Of a stretch of 64,000 bases of DNA, positions 60,738-64,000 are shown one piece after another. The position numbers were made by a program, and so were the translations under genes. This DNA is from Halanaeroarchaeum sulfurireducens (GTDB lineage Archaea; Halobacteriota; Halobacteria; Halobacteriales; Halobacteriaceae). The stretch's first letter is position 1, and each line of letters starts with the position of its first letter. The stretch covers positions 806,001-870,000 of the forward strand of contig NZ_CP008874.1 of the NCBI RefSeq assembly GCF_001011115.1, in the 5' to 3' direction. Below the pieces are notes generated by a model, which did no database searches, was not told the DNA's origin, and was given only the letters and a program-made list of their open reading frames with translations.

Positions 60738-61144
60738 TCCGGGGATGGCTCCGCGGCCGTGATCGCTCGATAGTCGAGATGCGATTCGAGGAGGAACCAG
60801 ACGCTGGCGAGGAGCGCGCCGATGGCATTCGCCAGTAGATCGAGGATGCTGAACTGCCGCACCGGGACGATCCCCTGAAGCAATTCGACGAGGACGCCGA
60901 ACAGGACGACGGCGAGAATCACGCCGACCGCCCGGTAGATCGGGCGCCGGCGGTACCTCGCCGTCGCGTACGCGTAGACGACGGTCAACCCGCCGTAGGC
61001 CGCGAAGTGGAGTTTCTTGTCCCAGAACGGGCCGGCGCCAGAGGGTGTGCCGGGCGACTGGATCACGGAGAAATACAGGATGACGCCGCTCACGACCGCG
61101 ACGAGCGTCCATCGCATCCACCGCGGGAGGAGCGGGACCTTCAT
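60734..61144 (-). CDS. VanZ-like small membrane protein
   Basis: 136 residues, four hydrophobic spans (VAVVSGVILYFSVIQS; LHFAAYGGLTVVYAY; AVGVILAVVLFGVLVELLQ; LANAIGALLASVWFLL). FWDKKLHFAAYGGL and ELLQGIVPVRQFSILDLLAN are the conserved VanZ-family blocks. The family is named from teicoplanin resistance, but archaeal members have no proven role; lipid or envelope modification is possible. It is convergent with glmU and on the same strand as uppP, 58 bases apart, both in envelope context. Confidence 0.8.
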   Translation of the reverse strand: MKVPLLPRWMRWTLVAVVSGVILYFSVIQSPGTPSGAGPFWDKKLHFAAYGGLTVVYAYATARYRRRPIYRAVGVILAVVLFGVLVELLQGIVPVRQFSILDLLANAIGALLASVWFLLESHLDYRAITAAEPSPD

Positions 61145-61202
61145 CTACATGCACCCTGGCCGGGCCAACTCCTAAACGTTGGGACGGATCGTTTCTCGAC
61201 GG

Positions 61203-62015
61203 TCATACGAGCACGAGCAGGCCACCCAGAATCGCCAGCCCGCCGAGGACGATACAGATCACGCCGAAGGAAACACGCCGGGCGAATCGCATCAATAGAT
61301 CGATGGAGAGATACCCCGCCAGCGCGCTGGCGAGGAGTGCGCTCCCCGCGTGTAGAGGAACCACGCTCGGAAACCCACCGCTGTCCAGGTATCCAAGCAG
61401 GCCGGCACCGATCGCCGCCGGAATACTGAGAAGAAAGGAGAGCCGGAAGGCCGTCTGCCCGCCGTAGCCCCGTAACAGCAGGATTCCGACGGTCGTCCCG
61501 GATCGGGAAACTCCCGGGAGGATCGCCGCTCCTTGCCCGACACCCACGAGCAGGGCATCGAGGTACGTCGTCGACCGGGTCGTCTGCTGGGAGCGACTGG
61601 ACGATCGCTGCTGAAAAACACCGGTCGCGACCAGCAGCACGCCGATGAGGACGATCAGGAGACCGCCGTCGAGTTCGGAGACTGCCTCGATGAGGAATTT
61701 GTAGGCGACGAGTCCTGTCACCCCGGAAATGAGGGTAGCGACGATCAGGAAGACGAGGTCGCTCGTATCGTACGAACGGGTCCGAAGCATCGGAATGTCG
61801 GCAATGAGGTCGTAAATCTGCCCTCGGAAGTACGCGGTCGCTGCGATGGCCGTTCCGAGATGCAAGAACAACGAGTACTGGATGGCGTGAGCGGGAGTCC
61901 GGCCGAGCGCCGTCAGGATGATCGAGATGTTTCCTTCACTCGATATCGGGAGCCACTCGAAGATGCCCTGGAGGACGCCGATGAGAATCGCGACCGCGAG
62001 TTCGAGGAGATCCAT
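61203..62015 (-). CDS. uppP: Undecaprenyl-diphosphatase-like protein (UppP/BacA)
   Basis: 270 residues from ATG 62015 (MDLLELAVAILIGVLQGIFEW). Motif I is WLPISSEGNISII, slightly altered from the usual LPISSTGH, and motif II is LPGVSRSGTTVGIL with the catalytic Ser and Arg. Eight or so hydrophobic spans. It should remove a phosphate from polyprenyl diphosphate to recycle the lipid carrier, in archaea probably dolichyl diphosphate after glycan transfer. It is divergent from the AglB-like gene. The longer frame to 62168 adds a basic segment without similarity. Confidence 0.88.
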   Translation of the reverse strand: MDLLELAVAILIGVLQGIFEWLPISSEGNISIILTALGRTPAHAIQYSLFLHLGTAIAATAYFRGQIYDLIADIPMLRTRSYDTSDLVFLIVATLISGVTGLVAYKFLIEAVSELDGGLLIVLIGVLLVATGVFQQRSSSRSQQTTRSTTYLDALLVGVGQGAAILPGVSRSGTTVGILLLRGYGGQTAFRLSFLLSIPAAIGAGLLGYLDSGGFPSVVPLHAGSALLASALAGYLSIDLLMRFARRVSFGVICIVLGGLAILGGLLVLV

Positions 62016-62227
62016 TACCCGGGAAGCCGTTCGGGAGTTGCAAAATCGCTTCGGTGTCGAACCCGTCGAGTGGCGAGCGTGGAGGTGCCTCGACTGTAGT
62101 AACTGTTTCATGGGATCGATCCCTGGCAGCAGCCTCTCCGCTTGCCGGCACTGGCCGGGAAAATCCACCTCGTTTAAGGGACGCTGTCACCATGTCTTTC
62201 CATAGCTGAGGGACATCAGTGAGCGAG

Positions 62228-64000
62228 ATGACAGACGAATTGGAGGAGCTGCTGGCGGACAAGCCGGACCTCGAGGAGGCCTTCGAAACGCTGCTCGACA
62301 TCGACGCGGCGGGTCCCTGGGAGTTCGACGATGTCCCGATGGATTCGGGTACGTTCGGCGAGGTCGTCTCTCGCGACATCGTCGAGAAGGTCGATGGCGA
62401 GTATCGGTTGGCCGATCCGGATGGTGTTCGGGCCGTCCTCGAGGGCGAGCCGTCGACAGCGACACCAACCGACCATTCCGGGAGTCCCACTCTCCGTTCT
62501 GTCCCGTTCGACGCCGACTGGCAGGCACTCCGCCCGCTGGCAGTCGGGCTGGTGGTGGTCTTTCTCGCGCGTGTCTACATGTATCCGCAGGTGTTTCGTC
62601 CGGAGGCGATCACCCTCCTGGGGAACGACCCCTACATGTATCGGTATCTCCTCTTGGAGCTAGCACGAGATAATGCGGGATTGTTTGCCGTGCCGGGGGG
62701 AATCAAGGTCGGTGAACCGCTCCTCGTCTCGACGCTCTGGACGATCACCGCGATACTCGGTGGGGCAAAAGAGACGGGGTTCGCCGTTCTGGCCTGGTAT
62801 CCGGTCGGTGCCGCGTTGATCAGTGCCGCGCTGGTGTACGCACTCTCCATGACGCTCACCCGTGATCGGCGCGTGGGGTTTGCCACTCTCGTTCTCATTG
62901 CAGTCATGCCCGTTCTCGGGTACCGGACCGCGCTCGGATTCGGCGATCACCACGCGTTCGACCTCGTGTGGCTCGCGTTGACGATGACTGCGATCACCTG
63001 GCTGGCGATGCGTCCGGACCGGGCGGCGTGGAAAACGGGGCTGGCTATCGCTGGGGTGGCCATCGGCGTGAGCGGGCAGGTGCTCGCGTGGAATGCAGGC
63101 GGGCTCTTGCTCGTGCCGATAGCCTTCTATGGCGTCGCCCACGCTGCAGTGGCGGTTCGTGACGACCAGTCGGTGGTTCGGGCGCTGGGTCCCGTGACGC
63201 TCGGGGTGGCGATCGGCGCGCTACTGAGTTGGGTGGTGCATCTGCAGGCGGGCTGGCAGTCCCAGTACATGGTGTTGACACCGACGCTTCTCGCGGGCGG
63301 GTTACTCGGTGTGCTCGCGGTCGCAGAAGTCGGACGACGACTGGAGGTTTCGGCACCGGTCGTCGGAGCGGGGCTTTTGGGTGTGGGGATCGTCTCGATC
63401 GTGGTGACGAGCGTGGTCTTTCCGGATTTCACTGCCGAGGCGGTCACCGAACTGACGCAGCTCGTGGCGAAATCAGGTCAGGAGGAGATCGCCGAGGTGA
63501 AGTCCATCTTCAGTACCGATTACGGTTTCATCGCGGGCCCTTTCTTTTTCTTCGGGGTGAGTCTGTTTTTCGCCCTGCCCTACCTGTTCTGGGGGTTCTG
63601 GCACGGCGTGAAGCGGTCTCGGCCGGCCTGGGTGGCCGCAGGGACCTATGGACTCGTCTTTTTCCTTCTGGGCGTGATCCGCGTCCGGTTCGCGAGCCAG
63701 CTCGCATTGATCGCGGCGGTATTCAGTGGGCTCGCGTTCGTCCACATCTACGCCGTCGTGACCGAGGGTGACCGCCCCGACATTCTCGCAGGCTCGCGAC
63801 CGCAATCGATAGTTCCGGTCACCTGGAACAGACCGGAGCGGTCGACCGTCTTCGCGCTGGTGGGTGTGTTCTTGCTCGTCGGCGGCCTGGGGGCGATGAT
63901 GACGCCGCTGCGAGTCAACCTCCTCACGTATGATCAATCCCAGTACGATGCCGCGATGTACATGGACCGACACGCGGACGAGCAGGACCTGGAGTATCCC
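62228..64000 (+). CDS. AglB/STT3-like oligosaccharyltransferase, 3' end beyond the window
   Basis: 591 residues are visible from ATG 62228, with no stop before the edge. A soluble N-terminal extension of about 95 residues, acidic and winged-helix-like (DEPLEEAF-type, VDGEYRLADPDG), precedes the first membrane span. Then GNDPYMYRYLL, the first catalytic DxD-like loop, and GYRTALGFGDHHAFDLVW, the second with the DHH signature, identify an AglB/STT3 catalytic subunit. About eleven hydrophobic spans follow. It would transfer a lipid-linked glycan to Asn of S-layer and other surface proteins. The WWDYG motif lies in the missing part. Context with glmS, glmU and uppP fits N-glycosylation. Confidence 0.86.
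   Translation, partial: MTDELEELLADKPDLEEAFETLLDIDAAGPWEFDDVPMDSGTFGEVVSRDIVEKVDGEYRLADPDGVRAVLEGEPSTATPTDHSGSPTLRSVPFDADWQALRPLAVGLVVVFLARVYMYPQVFRPEAITLLGNDPYMYRYLLLELARDNAGLFAVPGGIKVGEPLLVSTLWTITAILGGAKETGFAVLAWYPVGAALISAALVYALSMTLTRDRRVGFATLVLIAVMPVLGYRTALGFGDHHAFDLVWLALTMTAITWLAMRPDRAAWKTGLAIAGVAIGVSGQVLAWNAGGLLLVPIAFYGVAHAAVAVRDDQSVVRALGPVTLGVAIGALLSWVVHLQAGWQSQYMVLTPTLLAGGLLGVLAVAEVGRRLEVSAPVVGAGLLGVGIVSIVVTSVVFPDFTAEAVTELTQLVAKSGQEEIAEVKSIFSTDYGFIAGPFFFFGVSLFFALPYLFWGFWHGVKRSRPAWVAAGTYGLVFFLLGVIRVRFASQLALIAAVFSGLAFVHIYAVVTEGDRPDILAGSRPQSIVPVTWNRPERSTVFALVGVFLLVGGLGAMMTPLRVNLLTYDQSQYDAAMYMDRHADEQDLEYP

Overview
The window is a stretch of haloarchaeal (Halobacteria) chromosome with a 28.2 kb integrative element in its middle. 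The assignment rests on high GC, very acidic predicted proteins, TATA-box promoters about 25-30 bases upstream of many start codons (leaderless transcripts), archaeal TFB and PolB2 homologues, UbiA and AglB-type genes, and tRNA genes without encoded CCA. The genus cannot be fixed from the sequence alone.

Left host part (1-12340). A TnpB insertion sequence has cut the 3' end off a PflA-like radical SAM gene. An AmrS-type radical SAM gene and an AIR-synthase-like gene follow. The initiator tRNA-Met gene carries two extra copies of its own 3' end just downstream. Next come an HTH regulator, a two-subunit CoA-transferase with a DUF1611 gene, a membrane histidine kinase and a UbiA prenyltransferase.

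Integrative element (12341-40545). A tyrosine integrase sits about 55 bases inside a copy of the 3' end of tRNA-Thr(TGT) (attL, 12341-12360). The intact tRNA-Thr is at the other end (attR, 40546-40561). Inside are accessory genes (zinc-finger micro-ORFs, a low-GC Tat lipoprotein with a transglutaminase-like core, a VapBC-like pair, a TFB remnant, a TumE-like/HTH pair, DUF6735 and UPF0175). A six-gene leftward operon matches the conserved pleolipovirus core (VP3-like membrane protein, VP4-like spike, ORF6-like, ORF7-like, VP8-like ATPase). A complete rightward type I-B CRISPR-Cas locus follows (cas6-cas8b-cas7-cas5-cas3-cas4-cas1-cas2 plus 56 repeats). Last is a leftward rolling-circle Rep operon. 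Without the CRISPR-Cas block, rep would lie directly upstream of the VP3-VP4-ORF6-ORF7-VP8 block on the same strand, as in alphapleolipoviruses. The simplest reading is a pleolipovirus-derived provirus carrying a full adaptive immune system as cargo.

Right host part (40546-64000). A coupled four-gene operon holds a PolB2-type polymerase with a degenerate motif C and a Cas4-like nuclease, and ends in a solo insertion-sequence end. Then come a VOC protein and a SIMPL protein. A 2-oxoacid/acetoin dehydrogenase locus (E1 alpha, E1 beta, AcoX-like, and an E2 fused to an OsmC domain) is followed by PrpF, a tautomerase, a shortened TetR regulator and a PAS histidine kinase. The final section makes UDP-GlcNAc and surface glycans: two nucleotidyltransferases around GlmS, a VanZ-like protein, UppP, and an AglB/STT3-like oligosaccharyltransferase that runs off the window.
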